Origin: Planctomycetota bacterium
GTDB taxonomy: Bacteria > Planctomycetota > Phycisphaerae > UBA1845
DNA: 6,723 bases
NCBI GenBank assembly: GCA_022563055.1
Contig: JADFOB010000069.1
Location: forward strand, 1-6,723
Direction of reading: 5' to 3'
In this document: positions 1 to 6,317 of the stretch, piece by piece
How the letters are laid out: the number at the start of each line of letters is the position of its first letter
Numbering within the stretch: the first letter of the stretch is position 1
Translations under genes and position numbers: made by a program
Notes under the pieces: model-generated
Database searches by the model: none
What the model was told of the DNA's origin: nothing
The model's input: only the letters and a program-made list of their open reading frames with translations

Positions 1-12
1 CCGGCGCGCCGG
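1..12. repeat. 12-bp perfect palindrome at the window edge
   Basis: CCGGCGCGCCGG is a perfect self-complementary 12-mer lying 22 nt beyond the stop codon of the rseP gene. It could be the inner part of a hairpin terminator for the minus-strand operon, but it has no loop as seen here and no visible T-run. The sequence beyond the edge is missing, so its role cannot be decided. In GC-rich DNA such a palindrome can arise by chance. Confidence 0.3.
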
Positions 13-34
13 ACCTACTGCTTCAATGGACAGG

Positions 35-2554
35 CTATCCCCAGATGCGGACGACGTCCTGATAGGTGACGAACACGAATACGCTGGCGATCAACGCCAG
101 ACCGATCATCTGCGTGGCTACTTGAACCCGGAGGCTGACCGGGCTTCCTTTGATCTTCTCGATGAAGAGGAACACCATCAGCCCGCCATCCACGATCGGC
201 AGGGGCAGGAAGTTGATGACAGCCAGGTTGGCGGAAATGATCGCCATGAAGAAGAGCGTCTCGACAATTCCCATCCGTGCGATTCTTCCACCTATCGAGA
301 CGATGCCAAGCGGACCCGAGATGTTCTCGACCCCGACGCTTTTGGTGAAGATCATCCGGTTCAGCGTTTCGTAGACGTTGACCATGAAGTAGTAGGTCTG
401 CCGAATCCCGATAGCGACGGCTTCCAGAACATTTTCGGCTTTCACCAGCGTCGTTTCGGGCGCGAGGAGGATGTTCGGTTGAAAGGCCACTCGCGCAAGC
501 CACGGGTCGACCATATCGGCTGTCACGTCCACGTACTTGGTTTCAACAGGCGTAAGCGGGTTCCTGCGAAACTCGACCGCGACGTGCTGTTGCCCCACGA
601 GTTGGGTTAGGGCGGCGCGCATCCCCGTGTGGTGCCCGACGTCCACGGAGATCTTGCTTCCGCCTGTTGCAACCTCGAGCTTCTTCTTGTCGCCGATGCG
701 GAGAATTCTCGCTTCGGGTCCGACGTCCAGAAGCGTGTGCAGGCAATGCGGGACGGCAAACGGGAGCGTCTGCTGGGGTCCGGAGCGCTGAACGAACGTC
801 AGGTTCACGGAAGTTCCGGCGCCGGCGCGAAACGCGTCGATCAGTTGGGTCCAGGTGGAGATCGGGCGATCATCGATGCGGATGATCTTGACGCCCTCGG
901 GAATGCCGGCCTGGGCGGCGGGGCTTGGACGCCCGCCGATCATCGGGACGATGTCGCCGATTTGCAGCACGTCCTCGGCGATCATGCTGGTGAACGCATC
1001 GATCGATCCGGGCGGGACCGGCATAACACGGCCTGAATACACGCTCCCATCCGCGCGGCGTAGGGAAAATGCCAGCGGCCGGCCCGAACTCTTGCGAATT
1101 AGCTGATTGACCGCAGCGCTCGTCGGTGCTTCGTTGAGGTCGCCGAACGTCAGAATCTCATCGCCGGATCGGATGCCGACCTTGCCCGCCTGCCCGTCGG
1201 GGCGCACATCGACAAACCGGGCTTTGGGTTCCTCGGTCTCTTTGTCGCCGGCAGCGTCTTGCCCATCGGCGTCGACCGGCCTGCAGCGTGCCATGATCGT
1301 GGCATTACCCTTCGGATTACGTTCGGGTCGGACGAACCCATGGACTACGCGCCCGTCCGCCTTCAACACGGTGAAGGGCACGTCGCGCTCGGCGTTATCG
1401 CGGATGCCCCTGGCGATGACGCTGTTGTTGGGATGTCGGACGTCGTTCCAGCCAAGGATGGTGTCACCATCCTCGATCCCGGCGGCGGCTGCCCGACCCC
1501 TGGGGTCGACGAATTCGAAGCGGAAAAGCGGTGTCAGACCCAGGGCACCCACCGTACTCGTATCTTGCGGCGTGCTCGGGTACATGGTCAGCAATGGCGC
1601 AATGTCGACTCGGACGCGCGATGCCTTCTTGTCCGGTCCCTCACCCTCGGTGCGCTCAATGACCACGCCACCTTTGGCATAAGCCAGCATTTTGAGCAGT
1701 CGGTTGACGTTGGCATCGGTGACCTCGATCCCGTCCACTTCGACCAGCATGTCGCCCACGTGCGGTCGGTCCGGCTTGGACGTGTCGATCCGCGGTCCAA
1801 CAGCGATGATCTCGCGCGTTTTCCCCGGTGAAATACCCACCATCTGGCGCGTGCCGCCCCGCGTCCCCGAGGGTCTGTGGCTCTCGGGTTTGACATAGAT
1901 GGGCTCCTGTGGTTCCCCGTTGCGCTCCACGGAAAATTCGATCAGTTCGTGCGGTGGCGATAGCAGGACGGCCATGCTCACCTCATCAAACGTGTCCACG
2001 CGGCTACCGTTGACTCTCGTGATGACGTCGCCGGGCGCAAGACCTGCCAGATCGGCTGGACTATCCGGTTTCACCGTCGCAATCCGCGGCGCGCGACCGA
2101 CCTTCCCGACCATGAAGACGATCATGAACAGGAAACAGGCAAACAGGATGTTCATGACGACACCGGCTGATACGATCAACATCCTGCGCCCCACGGGCTT
2201 GTTCACGAACGACCGAGGGTTGTCGTTGAACTTCAGCTCGTTGGACTTGTCATCGAAGTCCTCCTGCCCGAGCATTTTGACATAGCCGCCCAGCGGAAGG
2301 ATGTTGAACGAGTACCGCGTCTCGCCGCGTGTGAAGCCGACCAGCTCCCGCCCGAATCCGACGGCAAACCGCTCGACACGAACACCCGCCCACTTGGCCA
2401 CCGCGAAGTGGCCGATTTCGTGAACGAACACGATGATCGAAAACGCACCGACCATGACCAGGTAGGGCCAGGTCGAACTCCACATCGCCATGAGCTGCGA
2501 GCCCACGGTGGACAGCATCGTTTGGGCAAGAGCGGGTTCTAGCAGGTGGTGCAT
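35..2554 (-). CDS. rseP: RseP-type site-2 intramembrane zinc metalloprotease (M50) with expanded PDZ array
   Basis: Membrane zinc protease of the RseP/RasP/YluC family, which cleaves membrane-embedded substrates such as anti-sigma factors or signal-peptide remnants after a first cut by another protease. The HEIGH zinc motif (H45, E46, H49) lies in the first membrane segment (about 33-52). FNILPLGGYVKMLGQED (83-99) is the typical RseP loop. A second hydrophobic segment covers about 124-150. The distal active-site motif NFLPLPIVDGG (781-791, D789) and two more membrane segments (about 762-785, 812-832) close the protein. E. coli RseP is about 450 residues with two PDZ domains; this one has 839. 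The extra length holds up to six PDZ-like units, with GD-type or related turn motifs near 171-180, 266-274, 359-368, 460-469, 550-560 and, weakly, 611-622. The ATG start has a TGAGGT Shine-Dalgarno 6 nt upstream and overlaps the dxr stop by 16 nt, implying translational coupling. Family assignment is firm; the natural substrate and the last PDZ units are inference. Confidence 0.95.
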   Translation of the reverse strand: MHHLLEPALAQTMLSTVGSQLMAMWSSTWPYLVMVGAFSIIVFVHEIGHFAVAKWAGVRVERFAVGFGRELVGFTRGETRYSFNILPLGGYVKMLGQEDFDDKSNELKFNDNPRSFVNKPVGRRMLIVSAGVVMNILFACFLFMIVFMVGKVGRAPRIATVKPDSPADLAGLAPGDVITRVNGSRVDTFDEVSMAVLLSPPHELIEFSVERNGEPQEPIYVKPESHRPSGTRGGTRQMVGISPGKTREIIAVGPRIDTSKPDRPHVGDMLVEVDGIEVTDANVNRLLKMLAYAKGGVVIERTEGEGPDKKASRVRVDIAPLLTMYPSTPQDTSTVGALGLTPLFRFEFVDPRGRAAAAGIEDGDTILGWNDVRHPNNSVIARGIRDNAERDVPFTVLKADGRVVHGFVRPERNPKGNATIMARCRPVDADGQDAAGDKETEEPKARFVDVRPDGQAGKVGIRSGDEILTFGDLNEAPTSAAVNQLIRKSSGRPLAFSLRRADGSVYSGRVMPVPPGSIDAFTSMIAEDVLQIGDIVPMIGGRPSPAAQAGIPEGVKIIRIDDRPISTWTQLIDAFRAGAGTSVNLTFVQRSGPQQTLPFAVPHCLHTLLDVGPEARILRIGDKKKLEVATGGSKISVDVGHHTGMRAALTQLVGQQHVAVEFRRNPLTPVETKYVDVTADMVDPWLARVAFQPNILLAPETTLVKAENVLEAVAIGIRQTYYFMVNVYETLNRMIFTKSVGVENISGPLGIVSIGGRIARMGIVETLFFMAIISANLAVINFLPLPIVDGGLMVFLFIEKIKGSPVSLRVQVATQMIGLALIASVFVFVTYQDVVRIWG

Positions 2555-3690
2555 CGGGCTACCTCACGCCTCGCCCACTGATCCGCCTCGAGCAGATCAT
2601 CGAGCGAGGGCGATTCCTTGAACGGGTGTTGTGACAGAGCAAGCTCTACGTGCCGGGCAATCTGACGGAACGGTATCGCGCCGTCGCTAAACAGTGCGAC
2701 GGCGGTCTCGTTGGCTGCGTTCAATACGGCTCCGGCTGTGCCACCCCGACGGGCTGCATCATAGCCCAGACCCAGCGCGGGGAAACGCTCCATGTCCGGC
2801 GGGTAGAGGTTGAGCCGGCAAACCTTCTCCAGGTTCAGACGCTCGGACGGGCAGGGTCGGCGCTCTGGATACGTCAGCGCGTACTGGATCGGCGTACGCA
2901 TGTCGGGCGCGCCGAGTTGAGCCATCATCGATCCGTCACAGAACTCCACAATCGAGTGTATGATTGACTCCGGGTGTACGATGACCCGGATTTTGTCGGG
3001 TTGAAGGTCGAATAGCCAGCGAGTCTCGACGATCTCGAGCGCCTTGTTCATCATCGTGGCGGAGTCGATCGTGATTTTCGGACCCATCTCCCACGTCGGG
3101 TGGCGTAGCGCGTCCTCGACGCGGACGTTGTCGATCGCCTCATCGCTCCACGTACGAAACGGACCACCGGATGCGGTCAGGTAGACCATCCGCACCTCAC
3201 TGCGTCGCCCGGCCTGCAACGCCTGAAAAATGGCGGAGTGCTCGCTGTCGATCGGAATGATCGTGGCGCCGGTCCGCTCGGCCAGAGGCACCAGCAACCC
3301 GCCGGCGATCACCAGAACCTCTTTCGTCGCCAGCGCGATCCGCCGACCCAGCTCAATGGCCCGAAGCGCTGCGGGCAGCGCCTTCGCACCGGCCACCGCC
3401 ACGACCACGCAGTCGCACGAGACGTTGCTGACAAGCTCCACCAGCGCATCGGACCCGTGGAAAGTTTTCGGTGCGTAGTCGAGTTCGCTACCCAGCTTGG
3501 ACAGGGCGTCAGCCTCGGTGAGCGCGATAGCTTGCGGCTTCCACGCATTGGCCTGCACCGCCAGTTCCCGCCATCGGGATCCGGCGGCGAGCCCGACAAC
3601 CTCCCATTCGTCGCGCATGCCCTCGAGCACGGCGAGCGTGTTGCGCCCGATGGAACCGGTGGACCCAAGGATAATGACACGCTTTTTCAT
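2539..3690 (-). CDS. dxr: 1-deoxy-D-xylulose 5-phosphate reductoisomerase
   Basis: Cytoplasmic NADPH-dependent enzyme that turns 1-deoxy-D-xylulose 5-phosphate into 2-C-methyl-D-erythritol 4-phosphate, the first committed step of the MEP isoprenoid pathway. Counting from the ATG at 3690 the protein has 383 residues, close to the usual ~380-400. The NADPH-binding GSTGSIG is at 9-15. The metal and substrate region IDSEHSAIFQ is at 147-156, with likely metal ligands D148 and E150. HPTWEMGPKITIDSATMMNK spans 197-216 and ends just before E219. HPESIIHSIVEF is at 239-250 and the C-terminal NAANE at 324-328. A TTG at 3699 would add three residues, but the ATG places KKRVIILGSTGSIG as in other Dxr proteins. 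One oddity is LATKE at 120-124, where most family members that I recall read LANKE. The stop lies within the start region of rseP. Adjacency of dxr and rseP is known from other bacteria, but here dxr is the first gene, without uppS-cdsA directly upstream. Confidence 0.96.
   Translation of the reverse strand: MKKRVIILGSTGSIGRNTLAVLEGMRDEWEVVGLAAGSRWRELAVQANAWKPQAIALTEADALSKLGSELDYAPKTFHGSDALVELVSNVSCDCVVVAVAGAKALPAALRAIELGRRIALATKEVLVIAGGLLVPLAERTGATIIPIDSEHSAIFQALQAGRRSEVRMVYLTASGGPFRTWSDEAIDNVRVEDALRHPTWEMGPKITIDSATMMNKALEIVETRWLFDLQPDKIRVIVHPESIIHSIVEFCDGSMMAQLGAPDMRTPIQYALTYPERRPCPSERLNLEKVCRLNLYPPDMERFPALGLGYDAARRGGTAGAVLNAANETAVALFSDGAIPFRQIARHVELALSQHPFKESPSLDDLLEADQWARREVARCTTC
2561..2566 (-). 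promoter_or_regulatory. Ribosome binding site of rseP inside dxr
   Basis: On the minus strand TGAGGT lies 6 nt upstream of the ATG at 2554 and inside the 3' end of dxr. It supports this upstream start over the later methionines at residues 13, 22 and 24. It also supports coupling of rseP translation to dxr. Confidence 0.6.
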
Positions 3691-3765
3691 ACAGCGCAAG
3701 CGGCCCCGACCCCTGCGTCCCGTTAACGTATGGTGGAACGCATCAAAACCATGCTATCGGACGGA

Positions 3766-3794
3766 ATGATAGGGCGTAACCACCTGCACGACAA
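3766..3794 (-). promoter_or_regulatory. Predicted housekeeping promoter for dxr-rseP
   Basis: Reading the minus strand, TTGTCG (3794-3789) is followed after exactly 17 bp by TATCAT (3771-3766). These match the sigma-70 consensus at 4/6 and 5/6. Transcription would start near 3759, giving a leader of about 70 nt before the dxr ATG. The pairing was found by eye and the spacing is ideal. Confidence 0.5.
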
Positions 3795-3798
3795 CCCG

Positions 3799-3833
3799 AC
3801 GACCGGGCACGGCACCGTTTCACACGCGGTCGT
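3799..3833. repeat. 7-bp inverted repeat between the divergent -35 boxes
   Basis: ACGACCG (3799-3805) and its exact reverse complement CGGTCGT (3827-3833) are separated by 21 bp and sit between the two oppositely oriented -35 elements. The right arm overlaps the 8-bp palindrome TCGTACGA (3830-3837). The position suits an operator that could act on both operons, but a 7-bp repeat in GC-rich DNA may occur by chance. Confidence 0.25.
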
Positions 3834-3848
3834 ACGAGTTGCGACAAA

Positions 3849-3877
3849 TTGCCGAGGTGTTCCACGCGACCTATAAT
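3849..3877 (+). promoter_or_regulatory. Predicted sigma-70 promoter for the rhomboid/site-2 protease operon
   Basis: TTGCCG (3849-3854) and a perfect TATAAT (3872-3877) are separated by exactly 17 bp. Transcription would start near 3884, leaving a leader of about 35 nt before the GTG at 3919 or about 83 nt before the ATG at 3967. A consensus -10 with ideal spacing in otherwise GC-rich DNA makes this the best promoter candidate in the window. Confidence 0.6.
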
Positions 3878-3918
3878 CCGGCGGCCGGCTTGGACGCTGG
3901 GGAATCCCGAGTCCGCGG

Positions 3919-4866
3919 GTGCAACGGAAGTATGTACCCAAAGCCGCCGACAGGCTTGATGAAGACATGGGTTGGCAGGATCGAGACTACGCCCGGCAAC
4001 CGACGACACCGATGGGCGCATCCTTCGGGCGGGTCGGCTTGTCCCGTCCGCGCAGCATCGTCACCATTTTGATCATCGTCAACGTCGCGGTTTACGCGGT
4101 GCCTGTTCTGTTTTCACCGCTGGGTGCGTGGATCTTCGGTTTCGGGGCGATGCAAGCCGGCGCGGTTTTGCACGGTCAGTTCTGGCGCCTGGTTACCGCA
4201 CAATACTTGCACGCTGGAACCTGGCATCTCGCTTTCAATATGATCGGTCTGCACTTCCTCGGGCGACCGCTCGAGCGCATGTGGTCGCCGAGGAAGTTCT
4301 TTACCATCTATACGCTGTGCGGGGTGTTCGGTAACGTCTTCTTCACCATCCTTGGATCGTCGGGCGTGATCAATCCGATGACGCCGGCCGTCGGTGCTTC
4401 GGGCTCCATCTTCGGTTTGTTGGGGATCGTGGCCGTCCTCTTTCCGACGGCGACGGTCTACATCTACTTCCTCTTTCCGATCAAGATTCGCACGGCGGCC
4501 ATGATCTACGGTGGGATCGCGGTCTTTTCCATTCTGAGCCGTGGGCACAACTTCGGCGGCGAAGCCTGTCACCTGGCGGGGCTCGTCTTCGGCGTGTGGT
4601 GGGCGATGAAGGGTGAGACCTGGTGGGCATCGACCCATTGGCGCCTGCCAGGATGGACATCCCGTTCCAAGCCTCGACGTGGCGGCAGATTCCAGGCCAA
4701 CGTCAAGCAACGCCGTGACGACGCCGAGACCGTTGACCGCATTCTCCGCAAGGTCTACGAGGGCGGCGTCCACACGCTCAGCGCAGGAGAGAAGCGGGCG
4801 TTGCAGGAGGCGTCCGCGCGCCAGCAGGATCGGGAAAGGAAAGCCGATCGGGCGGACCGGCTATGA
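3919..4866 (+). CDS. Rhomboid family intramembrane serine protease with C-terminal helical tail
   Basis: Serine protease that cuts transmembrane segments within the inner membrane. Hallmarks are in order: WR (89-90) in loop 1; H98, H103 and N107 in YLHAGTWHLAFNM, with the same W-to-H and H-to-N spacing as E. coli GlpG; the nucleophile S161 in GASGSIFG (159-166); and the catalytic H218 in ACHLAG (216-221). Hydrophobic segments lie at about 46-66, 104-118, 126-147, 155-185, 190-206 and 215-230, fitting a six-helix core. After the core come a basic linker (about 248-266) and a helical tail (272-302, VDRILRK...LSAGEKRALQE). This tail resembles the short C-terminal domain of some Bacteroidota and planctomycete rhomboids (DUF6576, from memory). 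The GTG at 3919 sits about 35 nt after a good promoter but lacks a clear Shine-Dalgarno. ATG codons at 3967 (residue 17) and 4012 (residue 32) are alternative starts. The stop overlaps the next gene as ATGA. Confidence 0.93.
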   Translation: MQRKYVPKAADRLDEDMGWQDRDYARQPTTPMGASFGRVGLSRPRSIVTILIIVNVAVYAVPVLFSPLGAWIFGFGAMQAGAVLHGQFWRLVTAQYLHAGTWHLAFNMIGLHFLGRPLERMWSPRKFFTIYTLCGVFGNVFFTILGSSGVINPMTPAVGASGSIFGLLGIVAVLFPTATVYIYFLFPIKIRTAAMIYGGIAVFSILSRGHNFGGEACHLAGLVFGVWWAMKGETWWASTHWRLPGWTSRSKPRRGGRFQANVKQRRDDAETVDRILRKVYEGGVHTLSAGEKRALQEASARQQDRERKADRADRL

Positions 4867-5942
4867 CCTATCGCGACAAAGCCCTGGACAACCCCCTCAA
4901 CTGGTCGTTTCATGTGGGTCGCATTTTCGCGATCGACATCCGCGTACACATCGCGTTTGTGCTCTGCGCCGTGATCCTGGTCTGGATGGAGATTCCCAAA
5001 GGCGATTCGGGCATCGACTGGTCGCTGGGGTCCGTGCTGGTCGAGGCGCTCGGGATGTACGCGATTCTCTTCGGGATCGTCCTGCTTCACGAGTTTGGCC
5101 ACTGCTTCGGTGCTCGCCGGACCGGTGGTGAGGCGGACGAAATACTGCTCTGGCCGCTCGGTGGGCTTGCCTCGGTGAATCCGCCGCATAACGCCCGCGC
5201 GCACATGATCACGACCGTCGCGGGACCGGCTGTCAACGTCGTGATCTGTGGAATCTGTTCGCTTGTGTTGGTGCTTTGGCTGGGCAGTCTCGGCGCGGTT
5301 CCCTGGAACCCGCTGCACCCGTTCGTTCCGGTCGGTGCGTCCATCTATCCCACGACGGCACAGCACTGGCTGCTGCGCGTGTACGGCATCAGCTACTTCA
5401 TCCTGCTGATCAACCTGCTGCCGATCTTCCCGTTTGACGGTGGGCGGATCGTCCAGGCGTGGTTGTGGCCTCGCAAGGGGTTCGAGTCGTCCATGATGAT
5501 CGCGACGGGTACGGGGATGATCGGTGCGATCATCATCGGGCTCGTGGCCATCTTTCAGAAGGAGAGCTGGATCCTGTTGATGATCGCGGTGTTCGGTTAC
5601 GTCACATGCTGGCAGCAACGAAAGATCCTCAAGGAGATGGGTCCGATGGAAGCGGGGTTCGGCGCGGACTATTCCACCGGCTACACCTTCGGCGGCGAAG
5701 ACGAGGCGGGCGAGCGTAAGCCGGGATTCTTTGCGCGCCGCCGCGCGCGGAAGCTCGCCCTCAGGCTCGCCGGTGAACGCACACGCCGGGAGGAGCGAGT
5801 CTTGGCCGTCGAGGAGGCCCTACGCCAGGTTTCGGTTTCCGGTCTGGCGTCGCTGACCCCGAAACAGCGGCGACTACTGGAAGAAGAGACGCAACGACAA
5901 CGCGCCGCGGAAACCTCATCGAGCAACTCAACCCCGCCGTAG
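4863..5942 (+). CDS. Compact site-2 protease family (M50) metalloprotease without PDZ domain
   Basis: Integral-membrane zinc protease of the site-2 family, shorter (359 residues) than the RseP homologue on the other strand and without PDZ domains. The zinc motif HEFGH (H76, E77, H80) lies in a hydrophobic helix and is followed by GGEADEILLWPLGG (88-101). VAGPAVNVVICG (119-130) is the second core helix, and NLLPIFPFDGGR (184-195, D192) carries the distal zinc ligand. Further membrane segments lie at about 25-42, 125-142, 172-190, 211-231 and 235-249. This arrangement resembles SpoIVFB-like or Rv-type compact M50 proteins rather than RseP. The C-terminus has an Arg-rich linker (about 285-312) and a helical tail (316-346) that resembles the tail of the rhomboid encoded just upstream. 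The start overlaps the rhomboid stop in ATGA, with no strong Shine-Dalgarno, so it is probably translated by coupling. The substrate is unknown. Confidence 0.93.
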   Translation: MTYRDKALDNPLNWSFHVGRIFAIDIRVHIAFVLCAVILVWMEIPKGDSGIDWSLGSVLVEALGMYAILFGIVLLHEFGHCFGARRTGGEADEILLWPLGGLASVNPPHNARAHMITTVAGPAVNVVICGICSLVLVLWLGSLGAVPWNPLHPFVPVGASIYPTTAQHWLLRVYGISYFILLINLLPIFPFDGGRIVQAWLWPRKGFESSMMIATGTGMIGAIIIGLVAIFQKESWILLMIAVFGYVTCWQQRKILKEMGPMEAGFGADYSTGYTFGGEDEAGERKPGFFARRRARKLALRLAGERTRREERVLAVEEALRQVSVSGLASLTPKQRRLLEEETQRQRAAETSSSNSTPP

Positions 5943-5967
5943 AGCCCGAACACGCCTCGGCGCTCTA
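5940..5967 (+). terminator. Hairpin overlapping the stop codon of the site-2 protease gene
   Basis: TAGAGC-CCGA (5940-5949) can pair with TCGG-GCTCTA (5957-5960 and 5962-5967), with a 7-nt loop and one bulged C at 5961. The result is a 10-bp stem that begins at the TAG stop codon. No proper T-run follows (CTATTGTG), so it may be a weak intrinsic terminator or an RNA-stabilising end of the operon transcript. Confidence 0.45.
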
Positions 5968-5978
5968 CTATTGTGTAG

Positions 5979-6000
5979 CGGTCGCCCCCCGTGGCGGCCG
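5979..6000 (+). terminator. Second GC-rich hairpin after the protease operon
   Basis: CGGTCGCC (5979-5986) pairs with GGCGGCCG (5993-6000) around the 6-nt loop CCCCGT. The stem is 8 bp with one G-T wobble. It lies 11 nt after the first hairpin and has no T-run. The tandem arrangement suggests a transcript end, but GC-rich DNA forms such stems readily. Confidence 0.35.
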
Positions 6001-6230
6001 AAGAACGCGGCTGCGCAGTACAATCATCGAGTTCTTCAACGGTCTGCCAGTGCGTCGTCAATCCTGAGGCTGCGGGCTAGTCATCGGGAGGGCGAGGCTC
6101 CCGCCGAGCCACTATCGTGCTTCGTATCCCGTTAAGACGGCTCACCAGGAGGTTCGCCCTCACGTAGACGCCGCTCGCAACGCGCTGAATAGAGGTTAAC
6201 GCATCATTCCCCGATTGCCGCAAATCACGC

Positions 6231-6260
6231 TTCCTTTCGAGACGCCGATTCTGGTAGGAT
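6231..6260 (+). promoter_or_regulatory. Weak extended -10 promoter candidate for the RCC1-repeat gene
   Basis: TGGTAGGAT (6252-6260) fits an extended -10 (TG-N-TAGGAT, 4/6 to the consensus). A poor -35-like TTCCTT (6231-6236) lies 18 bp upstream. A transcript from here would have a leader of about 50 nt before the ATG at 6318. It is the best match in the region but not strong. Confidence 0.25.
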
Positions 6261-6303
6261 GGTGGCGGTGAACGTTGCCAACGGGGAACCACTTCTGAAA
6301 GGA

Positions 6304-6313
6304 AGGAAGAGGT
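6304..6313 (+). promoter_or_regulatory. Ribosome binding site of the RCC1-repeat gene
   Basis: The purine-rich AGGAAGAGGT ends about 5 nt before the ATG at 6318. It is the clearest Shine-Dalgarno in the window and fixes the start of the gene that follows. Confidence 0.7.
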
Positions 6314-6317
6314 CATC

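Larger units (their letters stand above)
6001..6317. other. Intergenic region without a convincing gene
   Basis: No coding frame here shows recognisable protein motifs, and I see no tRNA, IS end or CRISPR repeat. A minus-strand open frame (6077-6319) encodes 80 residues with no recognisable domain and runs into the start codon of the RCC1 gene, so it is not called. A small hairpin CGGGAG-7-CTCCCG is possible at 6085-6103. The right end holds the leader of the next gene. Confidence 0.5.

Noticed and set aside
26..610. 194-residue plus-strand open frame opposite rseP
   Set aside because: Lies antisense to the well-supported distal active-site end of rseP, has a charged, low-complexity composition and no recognisable motif.
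1107..1831. Two overlapping plus-strand open frames (about 190 residues each) opposite rseP
   Set aside because: They are shadow frames of the GC-rich rseP PDZ region, with no domain motif, and overlap each other.
3723..4021. Minus-strand open frames (81 and 92 residues) across the divergent promoter region
   Set aside because: They overlap both promoter candidates and the rhomboid start, overlap each other, and show no protein motif.
4114..4773. 219-residue minus-strand open frame opposite the rhomboid gene
   Set aside because: Antisense to the rhomboid catalytic core and without a recognisable domain.
4755..5618. 287-residue minus-strand open frame opposite the site-2 protease gene
   Set aside because: Antisense to the HEFGH and FDGGR motifs of a clear protease gene; its composition (rich in D, R, H, Q) is typical of shadow frames.
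6085..6103. Small hairpin CGGGAG-7-CTCCCG in the intergenic region
   Set aside because: Only 6 bp, no T-run, and several competing pairings exist in the same GC-rich stretch.
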